Shown piece after piece: positions 36,854 through 49,507 of a stretch of 64,000 nucleotides of DNA. Origin of the DNA: Flavobacterium akiainvivens. Lineage in GTDB: Bacteria; Bacteroidota; Bacteroidia; Flavobacteriales; Flavobacteriaceae. Location: assembly GCF_001278115.1 (NCBI RefSeq), contig NZ_LIYD01000005.1:914924-978923 (forward strand), in the 5' to 3' direction. The notes beneath the pieces were generated by a model. It was not told the DNA's origin. It saw nothing but the letters and a program-made list of their open reading frames with translations, and ran no database searches. The first letter of the stretch is position 1, and the number at the start of each line of letters is the position of its first letter. A program made the position numbers and the translations under genes.

Positions 36854-39430
36854 TTATTCAATTGTTTCGTCAGTATCTTCAGTCCCCAGCTCAAGGTCTT
36901 CGGCATCGGTACCTTCCGGAAGGATTATACCGTTAATACCGTTTTCATCACCTGCTTCAAGGGCTTCGTTTTCAGCTTCCTCAACGGCCTCTTCCTCACG
37001 CATTACTTTGGTTACGGCAGCAATAGAGTCGTTACCTTTGATGTTAATAAGCCTTACGCCTTGTGTGGCACGGCCCATAACACGCAGGTCGCTTACCTTC
37101 ATACGTATGGTAAGGCCAGACTTGTTAATGATCATAAGGTCATCAGCATCAGTAACGTTATTAATAGACACCAGTGCACCGGTCTTATCGGTAATGCTAA
37201 GTGTTTTAACACCCTTACCGCCACGGTTGGTAATACGATAATCTTCAAGGCTCGAACGCTTGCCATATCCATTTTCAGACACCACAAGTATCTCACTGTT
37301 CATATCATTTACAGATACCATGCCAATTACTTCATCTTTCTCATCGGCCAGCGTTATACCACGAACTCCCGAAGCGCTGCGGCCCATTGGGCGGGTCTTA
37401 CCTTCTTCAAAACGCACCAGCTTACCGCTCTTAACGGCAATAAGCACCTGGCTTTCGCCTGTGGTTAGTTTTGCTTCAAGCAGCTCATCGTCTTCACGTA
37501 TGGTAATGGCCGCAATACCGTTAGTCCTTGGGCGGCTGTATTGCTCAAGCGAAGTCTTTTTAACAATACCCTGCTTGGTAGCCATAATAACGTAGTGGCT
37601 GTTTATGTACTCCTCATTTTTAAGGTCCTGGGTACAAATGAAAGCCTTAACCTTATCATCGTTTTCTATATTAATAAGGTTTTGTATGGCGCGGCCTTTG
37701 CTGGTTTTGCTGCCTTCCGGAATTTCATATACCCTCATCCAGAAACACTTGCCTTTTTGTGTAAAGAACAGCATGTACTGGTGGTTGGTAGCCACAAACA
37801 GATGCTCCAGGAAGTCGGCATCGCGGGTAGCCACACCTTTCTGGCCTACACCGCCACGGCTTTGGGTTTTGTATTCGCTAAGCGGGGTACGCTTAATGTA
37901 GCCGGCGTGGCTTATGGTAATAACCACATTCTCGTCGGCAATAAGGTCTTCAATGCTCACGTCGCCACCGGCATATTCAATCTGGCTGCGGCGGTCATCG
38001 CCAAACTTATCTTTAATTTCAGTAAGCTCTTCTTTAATAAGCTCCATCCTTAGCTCTTTGCTTTCAAGGAGTGCTTTTAATTCGGCTATTAACTTCATTA
38101 TTTCGGCATATTCTGCACGAAGCTTATCCTGCTCAAGGCCGGTAAGCTGCCTTAGCCTCATTTCTACAATGGCGCGCGCCTGGATTTCGCTCAGGTTAAA
38201 GCGCTCCATTAATTTGGCACGGGCTTCTTCGCCGTCTTTACTGCCACGGATTATGGCAATAACCTCGTCTATATTATCAGATGCTATAATAAGGCCTTCT
38301 AATATGTGTGCCCTCTCCTCTGCCTTGCGAAGCTCATACTGCGTGCGGCGTACTACCACATCATGCCTGTGCTCCACAAAGTAATGAATCATTTCTTTAA
38401 GGTTAAGCAGCTGAGGGCGGCCGTTTACAAGCGCAATGTTATTTACGCTGAAAGAAGACTGTAGCTGTGTAAACTTATATAAGGTGTTAAGCACCACATT
38501 AGGCACGGCATCTTTTTTAAGTATGTACACAATGCGCATACCGTTACGGTCAGACTCATCGCGAATATTGGCAATACCGTCAATTTTCTTCTCGTTAACC
38601 ATGTCAGCCGTTTTCTTGATCATGTCGGCTTTATTAACCTGGTACGGAATTTCGGTAACAATAATACACTCACGCCCGTCTACTTCTTCAAAACTGGTCT
38701 TGGCACGCACAACAACGCGGCCACGGCCTGTTTTAAATGCTTCGCGCACGCCCTCATAACCATATATTGTACCGCCTGTAGGAAAATCAGGTGCTTTTAT
38801 ATGGTGCATAAGTTCGTCTATCTCAATATCGTTATTGTCAATATAGGCAAGGGTACCGTCTATAACTTCGGTAAGGTTGTGCGGGGCCATATTGGTGGCC
38901 ATACCCACAGCAATACCGCTGGCACCGTTTACAAGCAGGTTGGGCACACGCGTAGGCATTACAGTAGGCTCCTGCAGGGTGTCGTCAAAGTTATACTGAA
39001 AGTCAACGGTTTCTTTGTCAAGGTCGCTCATAATTTCCTCAGAAATCTTTTTAAGCCTGGCCTCGGTATAACGCATTGCAGCGGGGCTGTCGCCATCTAC
39101 AGAGCCAAAGTTACCCTGTCCGTCTACAAGCAGGTAGCGCAGGCTCCATTCCTGGGCCATACGCACCATAGTATCATATACTGATGAGTCTCCGTGCGGG
39201 TGGTATTTACCCAGCACCTCTCCTACAATCCTTGCTGATTTTTTGTGGGCCCTGTTGCTCATTACGCCCAATTCATACATTCCGTAAAGTACCCTTCTGT
39301 GCACGGGTTTCAAGCCATCCCTAACATCCGGAAGCGCCCTTGATACGATTACCGACATCGAATAGTCGATATACGCACTTTTCATTTGGTCTTCTATGTT
39401 AATGGGAATTAACTTTTCTCCTTCTGCCAT
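36854..39430 (-). CDS. gyrA: DNA gyrase subunit A
   Basis: 858 residues. The 5Y-CAP domain holds the catalytic Y121 in [12 protein letters not shown]. The quinolone-determining stretch [19 protein letters not shown] has serine (S82) and aspartate (D86) at the positions of E. coli S83 and D87, the susceptible residues. The C-terminal beta-pinwheel has [10 protein letters not shown] in the GyrA-box position, favouring gyrase over topoisomerase IV. An acidic tail ([18 protein letters not shown]) ends it, and the total length fits GyrA. Transcribed toward the TPR gene; gyrB is not in the window. Confidence 0.95.
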   Translation of the reverse strand: MAEGEKLIPINIEDQMKSAYIDYSMSVIVSRALPDVRDGLKPVHRRVLYGMYELGVMSNRAHKKSARIVGEVLGKYHPHGDSSVYDTMVRMAQEWSLRYLLVDGQGNFGSVDGDSPAAMRYTEARLKKISEEIMSDLDKETVDFQYNFDDTLQEPTVMPTRVPNLLVNGASGIAVGMATNMAPHNLTEVIDGTLAYIDNNDIEIDELMHHIKAPDFPTGGTIYGYEGVREAFKTGRGRVVVRAKTSFEEVDGRECIIVTEIPYQVNKADMIKKTADMVNEKKIDGIANIRDESDRNGMRIVYILKKDAVPNVVLNTLYKFTQLQSSFSVNNIALVNGRPQLLNLKEMIHYFVEHRHDVVVRRTQYELRKAEERAHILEGLIIASDNIDEVIAIIRGSKDGEEARAKLMERFNLSEIQARAIVEMRLRQLTGLEQDKLRAEYAEIMKLIAELKALLESKELRMELIKEELTEIKDKFGDDRRSQIEYAGGDVSIEDLIADENVVITISHAGYIKRTPLSEYKTQSRGGVGQKGVATRDADFLEHLFVATNHQYMLFFTQKGKCFWMRVYEIPEGSKTSKGRAIQNLINIENDDKVKAFICTQDLKNEEYINSHYVIMATKQGIVKKTSLEQYSRPRTNGIAAITIREDDELLEAKLTTGESQVLIAVKSGKLVRFEEGKTRPMGRSASGVRGITLADEKDEVIGMVSVNDMNSEILVVSENGYGKRSSLEDYRITNRGGKGVKTLSITDKTGALVSINNVTDADDLMIINKSGLTIRMKVSDLRVMGRATQGVRLINIKGNDSIAAVTKVMREEEAVEEAENEALEAGDENGINGIILPEGTDAEDLELGTEDTDETIE

Positions 39431-39609
39431 AAATAGTTATATTAAAATTTATAGATTTTTAACAGTTATATCAAAACGTGCCAATATACGCAATTTTATC
39501 GGGTTTGTAATCGTTTGAATTAAGAATTTTAAAGCATTTATCAACAGTAAAATAAAGGGCTGCGGTTAATAAACTATTACTAAAAGCCTTTTATTTCTCA
39601 CATTTTTTT

Positions 39610-39626
39610 TGTCACTTAGCATGACA
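39610..39626. promoter_or_regulatory. Candidate operator TGTCA-N7-TGACA before clpC
   Basis: Perfect inverted half-sites at 39610-39614 and 39622-39626, 23 bp upstream of the clpC -33 box, in the gyrA-clpC divergent region. Possible heat-shock or stress regulator site; factor unknown. Confidence 0.4.
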
Positions 39627-39648
39627 ATACTTCATGTAGGTATGATTT

Positions 39649-39679
39649 TTGTAAAATGTTATGTAAATAATTACATTTA
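39649..39679 (+). promoter_or_regulatory. Promoter of clpC
   Basis: TTG at 39649-39651 and TACATTTA at 39672-39679, 20 bp apart. An AAGGA Shine-Dalgarno-like sequence at 39691-39695 lies 7 bp before the ATG, unusual for this window. Confidence 0.6.
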
Positions 39680-39702
39680 CGATATATAGAAAGGAATTAT
39701 TT

Positions 39703-42255
39703 ATGGATGATAATTTTTCACCAAGGGTCAAAGACGTCATTACCTACAGCAAGGAAGAAGCCTTGCGCCTGGGGCATGACTTTATTGGCACCGAGCACCT
39801 TATGTTAGGCATGTTGCGAGATGGCAACGGCAAAGCCATATCCATCCTTACCAACATAAACGTTGACCTTGACCACCTGCGTAAAAAGGTAGAGATATTA
39901 AGCCCTGCAAACCCTACAGCAGAGCGCAATAACGAAAAAAAGAACCTTCACCTTACACGCCAGGCCGAAAGGGCTTTGAGAACTACCTTCCTGGAGGCTA
40001 AAGTGTTTCAAAGCACCAGCATTAGCACCGCACACCTGCTGCTGTGTATTTTGCGCAACGAGAACGACCCTACCACAAAGCTGCTGAACAAGCTTAAAAT
40101 TGATTATGAAACTGTTAAAGAACAATTCATTAGCATGACATCAAACGAAGAAGATTTTATGGAAAACCTGCCAAAGGCAGAGTCCTATAACGACGATCCG
40201 GGACAAGATGACAGCCTGCGTGGCGACAGCGGCTTTAGCAACCCTGCTTCCGGAAACAAAGCCAACAAAAAATCAAAAACCCCGGTTCTTGATAACTTTG
40301 GCCGAGACCTTACTGAACTTGCCGAAGAAGGCAAGCTTGACCCTGTTGTGGGCCGTGAAAAGGAAATTGAGCGTGTAAGCCAGATCCTTAGCCGCCGCAA
40401 GAAAAACAACCCGCTGCTTATTGGCGAGCCGGGTGTAGGTAAAAGTGCCATTGCCGAAGGGCTTGCACTGCGCATTATACAGAAAAAAGTATCGCGCATA
40501 CTGTTTAACAAACGCGTTGTAACGCTGGACCTTGCCAGCCTTGTGGCCGGCACCAAGTACCGCGGACAGTTTGAAGAACGCATGAAAGCCGTTATGAACG
40601 AGCTTGAAAAGAACGACGATATCATTCTGTTTATAGATGAAATTCACACCATTGTGGGGGCAGGTGGTGCTACAGGTTCGCTTGATGCAAGCAATATGTT
40701 TAAGCCTGCCCTTGCCCGTGGCGAAATACAGTGCATTGGCGCAACTACCCTTGACGAGTACCGCCAGTATATTGAGAAGGATGGTGCCCTTGAAAGGCGT
40801 TTCCAGAAAGTTATAGTTGAACCTACAAGCGTAGCGGAAACTATCACAATCCTGAACAACATCAAGAACAAATATGAAGACCACCACAACGTTATTTATA
40901 CCGATGAGGCTATCGAAGCGTGTGTAAAACTTACGGACCGCTACATGAGCGAGCGTTTCCTTCCGGACAAGGCTATTGATGCGCTTGATGAGGCAGGTAG
41001 CCGCGTGCACATTACCAACATTGATGTACCTAAGCAAATACTTGACCTTGAACGCAAGCTTGAGGAAGTGCGTGAGCTAAAAAACAGCGTGGTTAAAAAA
41101 CAGAAATACGAAGAAGCTGCCAAGCTTCGCGACGACGAAAAACGCATTGAAAAAGACCTTGCCATTGCCCAGGAGCAGTGGGAAGAAGATTCTAAAAACA
41201 ACCGCGTTACCGTTACCGAAGACAACGTGGCCGATGTGGTAAGCATGATGACCGGTATACCGGTAAACCGTATTGCTCAAACTGAAAGCAACAAGTTAGC
41301 TAAACTACCGGAACTCATTAAAGGTAAGGTAATTGGCCAGGACGAGGCAGTACAAAAAATTGCCAAGTCAATACAGCGCAACCGTGCTGGGCTTAAAGAC
41401 CCTAACAAACCCATAGGCTCATTTATTTTCTTAGGACAGACCGGTGTGGGTAAAACCCAGCTTGCCAAGGTTATTGCCAAAGAATTGTTTGACAGCGAAG
41501 ACGCATTGATACGTATAGACATGAGCGAGTATATGGAAAAATTTGCCATATCGCGCCTTGTAGGTGCGCCTCCGGGATATGTAGGTTATGAAGAAGGCGG
41601 GCAGCTTACTGAAAAAGTACGCCGCAAGCCTTACTGTGTAGTACTTCTTGACGAGATTGAAAAAGCCCACCCTGATGTATTCAACATGATGCTTCAGGTG
41701 CTGGATGACGGTTTCTTAACCGATAGCCTGGGCCGTAAAATTGACTTTAAGAATACCATTATAATAATGACTTCTAACGTGGGTGCCCGCCAGCTGAAAG
41801 ATTTCGGGCAAGGCGTAGGCTTTGGTACTTCTGCCAAAAAATCACAGGCAGATGAGCACACCAAAGGCGTTATTGAGGCTGCATTAAAGAAAACTTTTGC
41901 TCCGGAGTTCATTAACCGTATAGATGATATAATTGTGTTTAATGCTCTTGAAAAAGAACACATTGACCAGATTATTACCATTGAGCTACAAAAGCTGTAT
42001 GCAAGGATTAAAGACCTTGGCTACAACATTCAGCTGAGCCAGAAGGCAACTGATTTTATTGCCGAAAAAGGTTTTGATAAGCAATATGGTGCAAGGCCTC
42101 TAAAACGCGCAATACAAAAGTATGTAGAAGACGTTCTTGCCGAGGAAATCATTACCTCTAAAATATCAAGCGGTGATGAAATTTTTATGGATCTTGAAGA
42201 TGGCGGCAGCGAACTGGCTGTTACCATCAAAAAAGCTGAAAACCCTGCAAGCTAA
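39703..42255 (+). CDS. clpC: ATP-dependent Clp protease ATP-binding subunit ClpC
   Basis: 850 residues of a Clp/Hsp100 class I unfoldase. Two Clp N repeats (about 5-75, 80-150), AAA1 with [13 protein letters not shown] and [14 protein letters not shown], the UVR-type middle helix ([20 protein letters not shown], which separates ClpC from ClpA), AAA2 with [13 protein letters not shown] and [14 protein letters not shown], and the C-terminal D2-small domain. A VGFG loop at about residue 708 is the likely ClpP contact. It unfolds proteins for ClpP. Has its own promoter and terminator. Confidence 0.95.
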   Translation: MDDNFSPRVKDVITYSKEEALRLGHDFIGTEHLMLGMLRDGNGKAISILTNINVDLDHLRKKVEILSPANPTAERNNEKKNLHLTRQAERALRTTFLEAKVFQSTSISTAHLLLCILRNENDPTTKLLNKLKIDYETVKEQFISMTSNEEDFMENLPKAESYNDDPGQDDSLRGDSGFSNPASGNKANKKSKTPVLDNFGRDLTELAEEGKLDPVVGREKEIERVSQILSRRKKNNPLLIGEPGVGKSAIAEGLALRIIQKKVSRILFNKRVVTLDLASLVAGTKYRGQFEERMKAVMNELEKNDDIILFIDEIHTIVGAGGATGSLDASNMFKPALARGEIQCIGATTLDEYRQYIEKDGALERRFQKVIVEPTSVAETITILNNIKNKYEDHHNVIYTDEAIEACVKLTDRYMSERFLPDKAIDALDEAGSRVHITNIDVPKQILDLERKLEEVRELKNSVVKKQKYEEAAKLRDDEKRIEKDLAIAQEQWEEDSKNNRVTVTEDNVADVVSMMTGIPVNRIAQTESNKLAKLPELIKGKVIGQDEAVQKIAKSIQRNRAGLKDPNKPIGSFIFLGQTGVGKTQLAKVIAKELFDSEDALIRIDMSEYMEKFAISRLVGAPPGYVGYEEGGQLTEKVRRKPYCVVLLDEIEKAHPDVFNMMLQVLDDGFLTDSLGRKIDFKNTIIIMTSNVGARQLKDFGQGVGFGTSAKKSQADEHTKGVIEAALKKTFAPEFINRIDDIIVFNALEKEHIDQIITIELQKLYARIKDLGYNIQLSQKATDFIAEKGFDKQYGARPLKRAIQKYVEDVLAEEIITSKISSGDEIFMDLEDGGSELAVTIKKAENPAS

Positions 42256-42280
42256 TACAGCTACAGTAATTTTTATATTG

Positions 42281-42309
42281 AACCCCGCATTAGCGGGGTT
42301 CTTTTTTTG
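42281..42309 (+). terminator. Intrinsic terminator of clpC
   Basis: AACCCCGC and GCGGGGTT arms followed by CTTTTTTT, 25 bp after the stop. Confidence 0.9.
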
Positions 42310-42366
42310 TCTTTACAATAATCAGGGCCTTTTTTGTGTTTATAACAGCAGCCTAACCAACATTCT

Positions 42367-43392
42367 ATGCAAAAAATCATTTTACTTCTCTTTCTTGTTA
42401 TCAGCACAACTGTTTGCCATTCACAAAACACAGGCAGTATGTATAACAAGCATACTAACGCTGCAGAACTTTACATTATTGATAATAATTACACTGCAGC
42501 ACTCAATGAATATCAGGCAGCCTTTAATACCGGAGTAACTTTTGCACAGGATTTGTATAATGCGTGCGTGTGCTCATCTAAATTAAACGACAAACAAAAA
42601 CTTATCGCATTATCAACCCAACTTGCCAAAACAGGAGTGGGCAGTAATTTCTTTAAACGCAATACCTTTAAAAAATGGCTGGATGATAGTGATATGGCTG
42701 CAATAATTAAAGAAGCTGATACAATAAGGCAAAAATTTCAAAACACAACCAAACAGTACACGCAAGGGCTTAGAACATTTTTCATCAAAGACAGTACCTA
42801 CAATAGGCTAAGGCAGACCAAATTTGCAAGTGAATATGAACTGCCTGATACTTTACAAAACCTTTTTAAAGAAAACACCAAAAACCTACTGGCTTATTTA
42901 GAAACCAATGGGTTTTATAACGAAAAAAGAATCGGTGCAAAAGTTGTAAATGATACATTATTGGGTCCATTCACGCAATCTGATATTGTAATATTACATT
43001 ATCTTGAAATGGGTAATGATACGGCAACTGTTTCTGCTATAAAACATCTGTTATTACAACAATTAGACAACGGCACTGTTAAGCCTTATCAGGTTGAAGC
43101 ATTCATTATTTTAAGCCACGGCATTTTTGAAGACATAGGGCACTGGAACTACCAAATCTATCAATGCGGCCTTTACAGGGCAAATAAGATTGAACATGAG
43201 TCGGCAATTAACGTGTCCAGGGCAAAATACTATATGGACTACCTTGAAGGATTTGAGAAGAAAATAGTGTTCCATTATTCACGCATCTCAGATTTTGATA
43301 TACGGCAATACATCATAAAAAGCCCTGTGCATGATGTTGATTTCTTTAATTCGGCCTATCATAACATTGCAACTCTTGTAAAATGCAACTAA
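42367..43392 (+). CDS. Exported hypothetical protein with helical repeats
   Basis: 341 residues with a signal peptide (MQKIILLLFLVISTTVCHSQ). The first 100 residues look like TPR helices (NYTAALNEYQAAFNTGVTFA). The rest (KFQNTTKQYTQGLRTFF, HYLEMGNDTATVSAIKHLLL, FEDIGHWNYQIYQCGLYRAN) is helical without a known motif. The family is not recognised. No obvious operon partner: a strong terminator upstream and 390 bp of gene-free DNA downstream. Confidence 0.75.
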   Translation: MQKIILLLFLVISTTVCHSQNTGSMYNKHTNAAELYIIDNNYTAALNEYQAAFNTGVTFAQDLYNACVCSSKLNDKQKLIALSTQLAKTGVGSNFFKRNTFKKWLDDSDMAAIIKEADTIRQKFQNTTKQYTQGLRTFFIKDSTYNRLRQTKFASEYELPDTLQNLFKENTKNLLAYLETNGFYNEKRIGAKVVNDTLLGPFTQSDIVILHYLEMGNDTATVSAIKHLLLQQLDNGTVKPYQVEAFIILSHGIFEDIGHWNYQIYQCGLYRANKIEHESAINVSRAKYYMDYLEGFEKKIVFHYSRISDFDIRQYIIKSPVHDVDFFNSAYHNIATLVKCN

Positions 43393-43608
43393 AGCCCCAT
43401 ATTTTAACGGCTAATTCTTGCTGAACAACAATTAAAATACTCAAACAGCAAACTTTTATAATTTTAAAATCAACCCACCCCATCTAAACACAGGGGCATA
43501 ACTTATATAGTTCAATTAGTGCTAAAACACCCTATTTACAATTCATTAAAAATTTGGGAACCAATTACCAATAACAAAAATTCTACATCGTTTTTTTACG
43601 AATTTAAG
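43393..43608. other. Gene-free AT-rich stretch upstream of icd
   Basis: No gene, RNA fold or dyad is apparent before the icd promoter. Confidence 0.4.
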
Positions 43609-43609
43609 A

Positions 43610-43641
43610 TTGACCATTTGCTGTTACTTTTGCTATCTTTG
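43610..43641 (+). promoter_or_regulatory. Promoter of icd
   Basis: TTG at 43610-43612, 21 bp, TATCTTTG at 43634-43641, an exact consensus match. Leader to the ATG about 135 nt. Confidence 0.7.
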
Positions 43642-43728
43642 CGAGCCTTGCTTTTTAATTTGGGGTTAGTGTGCGTGCATACTGTTTCCAAATGCATTTT
43701 GCAGGACATAACAAACAAACATAAGTAA

Positions 43729-46002
<2,274 letters not shown>

Positions 46003-46012
46003 CAAATCAAAA

Positions 46013-46046
46013 AAATGCATCACAATTTTACTATTGTGATGCATTT
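46013..46046 (+). terminator. Terminator-like hairpin of icd
   Basis: AAATGCATCACAA (46013-46025) and TTGTGATGCATTT (46034-46046), 13-bp perfect stem, 10 bp after the stop. Confidence 0.75.
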
Positions 46047-46069
46047 AATTCATAAAAAACAATCTTAAA

Positions 46070-46498
46070 ATGAAAAAAATCATCTCGCTATTATTTCTTT
46101 TAGTTGTAGTTTCGGTTAATGCGCAAACGCAAATTGGAAAAGTAGCACCTTTAGGTTCGGGATCCATAATACTTGAAAAATACGATACATATTACAAGTT
46201 TGAATTTAAGGATATAAAATACCAAACTAAAGATGTAAAAGCATCATTTATGCTTACCGGTACAGAAGAAGACCTGCAAAAGCTTTATGATGCTATTACC
46301 AAAAAAATGGAAGCAAAAGAAGAAGCTGACGTTGATATAGCCTTTGGCGAAGATACTGTAAAGCTGCATTTTGAAAAAAATATGGGAACAATGAGTTTCC
46401 AGTTTAAAAAGTATATTGCTAAAAGTATTTCTGAAGATACTTCAGACAGTACATATATGACCCGCAAGCAAATTGATAAGCTTTTTGGAAAAAAATAA
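46070..46498 (+). CDS. Small exported hypothetical protein
   Basis: 142 residues with signal peptide (MKKIISLLFLLVVVSVNAQ). The mature part has a beta-rich centre (GSGSIILEKYDTYYKFEFKD) and an acidic helix (EDLQKLYDAITKKMEAKEEA), ending with MTRKQIDKLFGKK. No family recognised. Own terminator 25 bp downstream. Confidence 0.7.
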   Translation: MKKIISLLFLLVVVSVNAQTQIGKVAPLGSGSIILEKYDTYYKFEFKDIKYQTKDVKASFMLTGTEEDLQKLYDAITKKMEAKEEADVDIAFGEDTVKLHFEKNMGTMSFQFKKYIAKSISEDTSDSTYMTRKQIDKLFGKK

Positions 46499-46523
46499 TC
46501 AGCTTAACAGTTAAATATTAATC

Positions 46524-46554
46524 AAGCTATCCCTAATCGGATAGCTTTTTTTTT
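46524..46554 (+). terminator. Intrinsic terminator of the 46070 gene
   Basis: AAGCTATCC and GGATAGCTT arms with a T8 run. Confidence 0.88.
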
Positions 46555-46674
46555 ACTCCGCTCCCAACCTTTACACAATTATACTGCTCTATATATAAAA
46601 AGGCTGTTATGAAAGTAGGAATAGTATGAAATTACCTCAGATTAAATACTAACTAACTCAAATTAATTGTGGAA

Positions 46675-46702
46675 GCTGCCCCGGAAACGGGGCAGTTTTT
46701 TA
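46675..46702 (+). terminator. Orphan intrinsic terminator
   Basis: CTGCCCC and GGGGCAG arms plus T6. The upstream gene already ends at its own terminator at 46524, leaving about 120 bp with no ORF between the two. A short untranslated transcript ending here is possible. Confidence 0.65.
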
Positions 46703-46732
46703 TTTACATTTACAATAAAATCCAGCTGCTTT

Positions 46733-47467
46733 ATGAAAAACCTCCTTCCCTACCTCGCGGGCCTTTTCGGCATTGCGCTGTGTTGCTTTTTGATATCTGC
46801 CAAAGGCATAAAATCTAATAGAGAAACTACAGGCTTTGTAGCCGATTCCGGTTATATAACACCAGCCAACGTGCTTCAACTGCTAAAGATTGACCCGTCA
46901 GATACACTTTACACGATTGACCTGAACGCTCCTGTAACCGACACCCTTGGCAAGTACTACAAAATGGCAAACGGCAACTACATATCCAGTGTTCGCGTTA
47001 TTGCACACTATGGCTATATGCTATGCGAAGCCAGGCCTGACGGTACTGTTTTAAAGAAGGAAAAATACATCTTTAATAACTTTGAATGCTGCTGGAACGG
47101 TATAGATAACTGCTTGCGTAAATATGGCAATTACTACACGTTTTTAACCTGCGGTACAGGTACAGCCTACTGCGGAGGAGAATTGTATGTATTTAATGAC
47201 ATAATACCACAGGAAAAACAGGTGGGCATAACCGAATCTATATGGGCTTGGACAGGCAAAAAAGACATTTACAAAGATTTAAGCTCTAAAATGGAGATGT
47301 CCGGCGATACAGTTATCATGCATTATACACATTGTTTTTATCGCGAGAAAAAGAATGGCAAACATAAGGTAAAAAAAGAACAGCACCTTGATGCTAAATA
47401 TATACAGCAAAATGGCAAGTGGGCAGCAATAGATTCTGTAAAAGTGAATGCCTTCCTATATCAATAA
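46733..47467 (+). CDS. Hypothetical protein with N-terminal membrane anchor
   Basis: 244 residues starting MKNLLPYLAGLFGIALC; the earlier in-frame ATG at 46667 overlaps the upstream terminator and is rejected. The signal-like helix (CCFLISAKG) is followed by a cysteine-rich beta domain (NNFECCWNGIDNCLRKYGNY, CGTGTAYCGGELYVFND), suggesting disulfides in the periplasm. The family is not recognised. Its -7 box TACATTTA (46705-46712) follows the orphan terminator directly. Convergent with ychF. Confidence 0.7.
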   Translation: MKNLLPYLAGLFGIALCCFLISAKGIKSNRETTGFVADSGYITPANVLQLLKIDPSDTLYTIDLNAPVTDTLGKYYKMANGNYISSVRVIAHYGYMLCEARPDGTVLKKEKYIFNNFECCWNGIDNCLRKYGNYYTFLTCGTGTAYCGGELYVFNDIIPQEKQVGITESIWAWTGKKDIYKDLSSKMEMSGDTVIMHYTHCFYREKKNGKHKVKKEQHLDAKYIQQNGKWAAIDSVKVNAFLYQ

Positions 47468-47493
47468 AAACGCCCCGCGATTGCGGGGCGTTC
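47466..47493. terminator. Bidirectional terminator between convergent genes
   Basis: CGCCCCGC and GCGGGGCG arms, A run on the left, giving a T run for the minus-strand ychF transcript; also ends the plus-strand gene. Confidence 0.85.
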
Positions 47494-47540
47494 TATATCT
47501 AAAACACAGTCTTAATACTTAATACTGTAATCTTAATACA

Positions 47541-48635
47541 TTATACGTTGAACCTGAAGTGCATTACATCGCCATCCTTCACAATATATTCCTTACCTTC
47601 AACACGCAGTTTACCGGCTTCTTTAACTTTAGCTTCAGTTCCAAAAGTTACATAATCGTCATATGCAATAACCTCTGCACGGATAAAGCCTTTTTCAAAA
47701 TCAGTGTGGATAACACCTGCAGCCTGTGGTGCAGTGTTGCCTATGTTTATAGTCCACGCCCTAACCTCTTTTACACCGGCGGTAAAATACGTTTGTAGCG
47801 TAAGCAACTTGTATGCCGCACGTATAAGTGCGCTGGCGCCCGGCTCTTTAAGGCCAAGGTCTTCCAGGAACATCTGGCGCTCTTCAAAGGTTTCAAGCTC
47901 GGTAATATCAGCCTCAGTACCTACAGCAAGATACATTACTTCGGCATTTTCGTCTTTAACAAGCTCACGTACCTGGTCTACATACTTATTTCCATTAACG
48001 GCAGAACTCTCGTCTACGTTACATACATACAGCACCGGCTTTGTAGTTATAAGCTGGAACGCCTCTAAAAGGTCGGCTTCGTCCTGGCTTTGTGGCTGCA
48101 CGGTACGGGCGCTTTTAGCCTGTAGCAGGGCATCTTTTATCCTTTCAAGCAGGGCTACTTCAACCTGGGCTTCCTTAGCGCCCACTTTAGCTGCCTTACG
48201 CGCTTTTTCAAGGCGTTTTTCAACAGTTTCAAGGTCTTTAAGCTGTAGCTCTATATCAATGGTTTCTTTATCGCGGATAGGGTTTACGCTGCCGTCTACG
48301 TGTACAATATTGTCGTTATCAAAGCAACGCAACACGTGTATAATAGCGTTACACTCGCGTATGTTGCCCAAAAACTGGTTACCAAGGCCTTCGCCCTTGC
48401 TGGCACCTTTTACAAGGCCGGCAATATCTACAATATCTACAGTGGCAGGCACTACGCGTTCAGGGTTTACCAGCTCTTCAAGCTTTAAAAGCCTTGGGTC
48501 GGGCACGTTTACCACACCCACGTTAGGCTCAATAGTACAAAACGGGAAGTTGGCACTTTGCGCCTTGGCGTTAGACAAACAATTAAAAAGGGTCGATTTG
48601 CCCACGTTTGGCAATCCTACTATACCTGCTTTCAT
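47541..48635 (-). CDS. ychF: Ribosome-binding ATPase YchF
   Basis: 364 residues of an Obg-like ATPase: P-loop GLPNVGKSTLFNCLSNAKAQ (6-25), switch II VDIAGLVKGASKGEGLGNQF, nucleotide motif NVDE (in place of NKxD; YchF prefers ATP), a coiled-coil arm (VEKRLEKARKAAKVGAKEAQ) and the C-terminal TGS domain (AWTINIGNTAPQAAGVIHTD). It associates with ribosomes under redox stress control. Length is normal. A single gene with its own terminator. Confidence 0.95.
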   Translation of the reverse strand: MKAGIVGLPNVGKSTLFNCLSNAKAQSANFPFCTIEPNVGVVNVPDPRLLKLEELVNPERVVPATVDIVDIAGLVKGASKGEGLGNQFLGNIRECNAIIHVLRCFDNDNIVHVDGSVNPIRDKETIDIELQLKDLETVEKRLEKARKAAKVGAKEAQVEVALLERIKDALLQAKSARTVQPQSQDEADLLEAFQLITTKPVLYVCNVDESSAVNGNKYVDQVRELVKDENAEVMYLAVGTEADITELETFEERQMFLEDLGLKEPGASALIRAAYKLLTLQTYFTAGVKEVRAWTINIGNTAPQAAGVIHTDFEKGFIRAEVIAYDDYVTFGTEAKVKEAGKLRVEGKEYIVKDGDVMHFRFNV

Positions 48636-48677
48636 TATAGGTTGTTGTTTTTTGAGGGTGCAAAGATAGGTTTTTTT

Positions 48678-48765
48678 AAGGTTCTGAGCAACTTAGGTTC
48701 TTAGGTTCTGAGCTTTCTTACTCATCTGGGCTAAGCGCCTCAGTACCTAAGCACCTCAGAACCTT
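48678..48765. repeat. Word-repeat hairpin (AGGTTCTGAG) in a divergent leader
   Basis: The left arm (48678-48712) repeats the AGGTTCT word three times; the right arm (48739-48765) is its complement, with one word fewer. It lies between divergently transcribed ychF and the 48849 gene, so it is not merely a terminator. Confidence 0.72.
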
Positions 48766-48814
48766 TTATGACTCTTTTAGACTTTCCTTAAAACTCTCTT
48801 TAACACTACACAAC

Positions 48815-48822
48815 TACCTTTG
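48815..48822 (+). promoter_or_regulatory. -7 box of the 48849 gene
   Basis: TACCTTTG, exact TAnnTTTG, 26 bp before the ATG; no TTG in the -33 region. Confidence 0.45.
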
Positions 48823-48848
48823 TATGAGCAACCTAAAAACTGAATATC

Positions 48849-49364
48849 ATGAAAAATATAGCAATCGCAATACTACTGTCACTTGGCCTTTCGGCTACTG
48901 CACAGGATAAAAACAAAACAGAAGAGATAAAAACCACAACTGTTACGGTTAATGATGGTACGGGTAAACCTAAAAAGGTAACCAAAACTGAAACGGTGAC
49001 TTCTAACCAAAACATTCAGCTTAAAGATGCTGATAGCAAAAAACTAAACAAAGAAGCCACTTATACTAACCAGGAAGTAAGCAGGTCTACAACCATATCG
49101 GGCGATGGCGTGCCTACCTACTACAGCCTTAATGGTGAACAATATATTTTTGTAACTGATAAATCAGGCTACAAAATTGCATCTCCTAACGACAGGAACT
49201 ATGCCGTGGTACGTAAAACCGCTAACGGCCAATACATTTACAGGACAAAAGACAGTACCTCTATAGGGTATTTTAACGATAACGGCGATTTTGTTGTAGA
49301 AACTTATGATGATAAAGCCGATGGCATAACAATACAGACGTTTACAAAACAAAAGGATAATTAG
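48849..49364 (+). CDS. Exported hypothetical protein, TonB-partner-like repetitive N-part
   Basis: 171 residues with signal peptide (MKNIAIAILLSLGLSATAQ). A lysine/threonine-rich extended segment (TTTVTVNDGTGKPKKVTKTE) is followed by a beta-rich domain (YYSLNGEQYIFVTDKSG, GQYIYRTKDSTSIGYFND) resembling WG-type or MORN-like strands, but without a recognisable family. The stop codon overlaps the first base of a dyad arm that flanks the IS element. Confidence 0.65.
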   Translation: MKNIAIAILLSLGLSATAQDKNKTEEIKTTTVTVNDGTGKPKKVTKTETVTSNQNIQLKDADSKKLNKEATYTNQEVSRSTTISGDGVPTYYSLNGEQYIFVTDKSGYKIASPNDRNYAVVRKTANGQYIYRTKDSTSIGYFNDNGDFVVETYDDKADGITIQTFTKQKDN

Positions 49365-49449
49365 ATTGTTAGATATTTCGATTGTCCGACTTTACGGATA
49401 GACTAAGTGATGCTGTCGAACAATCTAAAAATCGAATTATCGAATCTAA
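49361..49449. repeat. Word-repeat hairpin (GATTGTTAGAT)
   Basis: The left arm from 49361 and right arm 49416-49449 are complementary; a further 22-bp perfect inverse copy of the left arm (49364-49385) occurs at 50913-50934, on the other side of the IS. Confidence 0.7.
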
Positions 49450-49507
49450 ATTGCTGACTAGTCCTAAAATAACGATACAGGATTAATAATAGTAAAAATA
49501 CATTTTT

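Noticed and set aside
36854..39430. Quinolone-resistance substitutions in gyrA
   Set aside because: The serine and aspartate of the quinolone region are the susceptible residues.
40273..41037. Long minus-strand ORF of 254 codons
   Set aside because: Shadow of clpC in an antisense frame; composition follows the codons of clpC.
43519..43728. Plus-strand ORF of 69 codons upstream of icd
   Set aside because: It spans the icd promoter and has no family or start signal.
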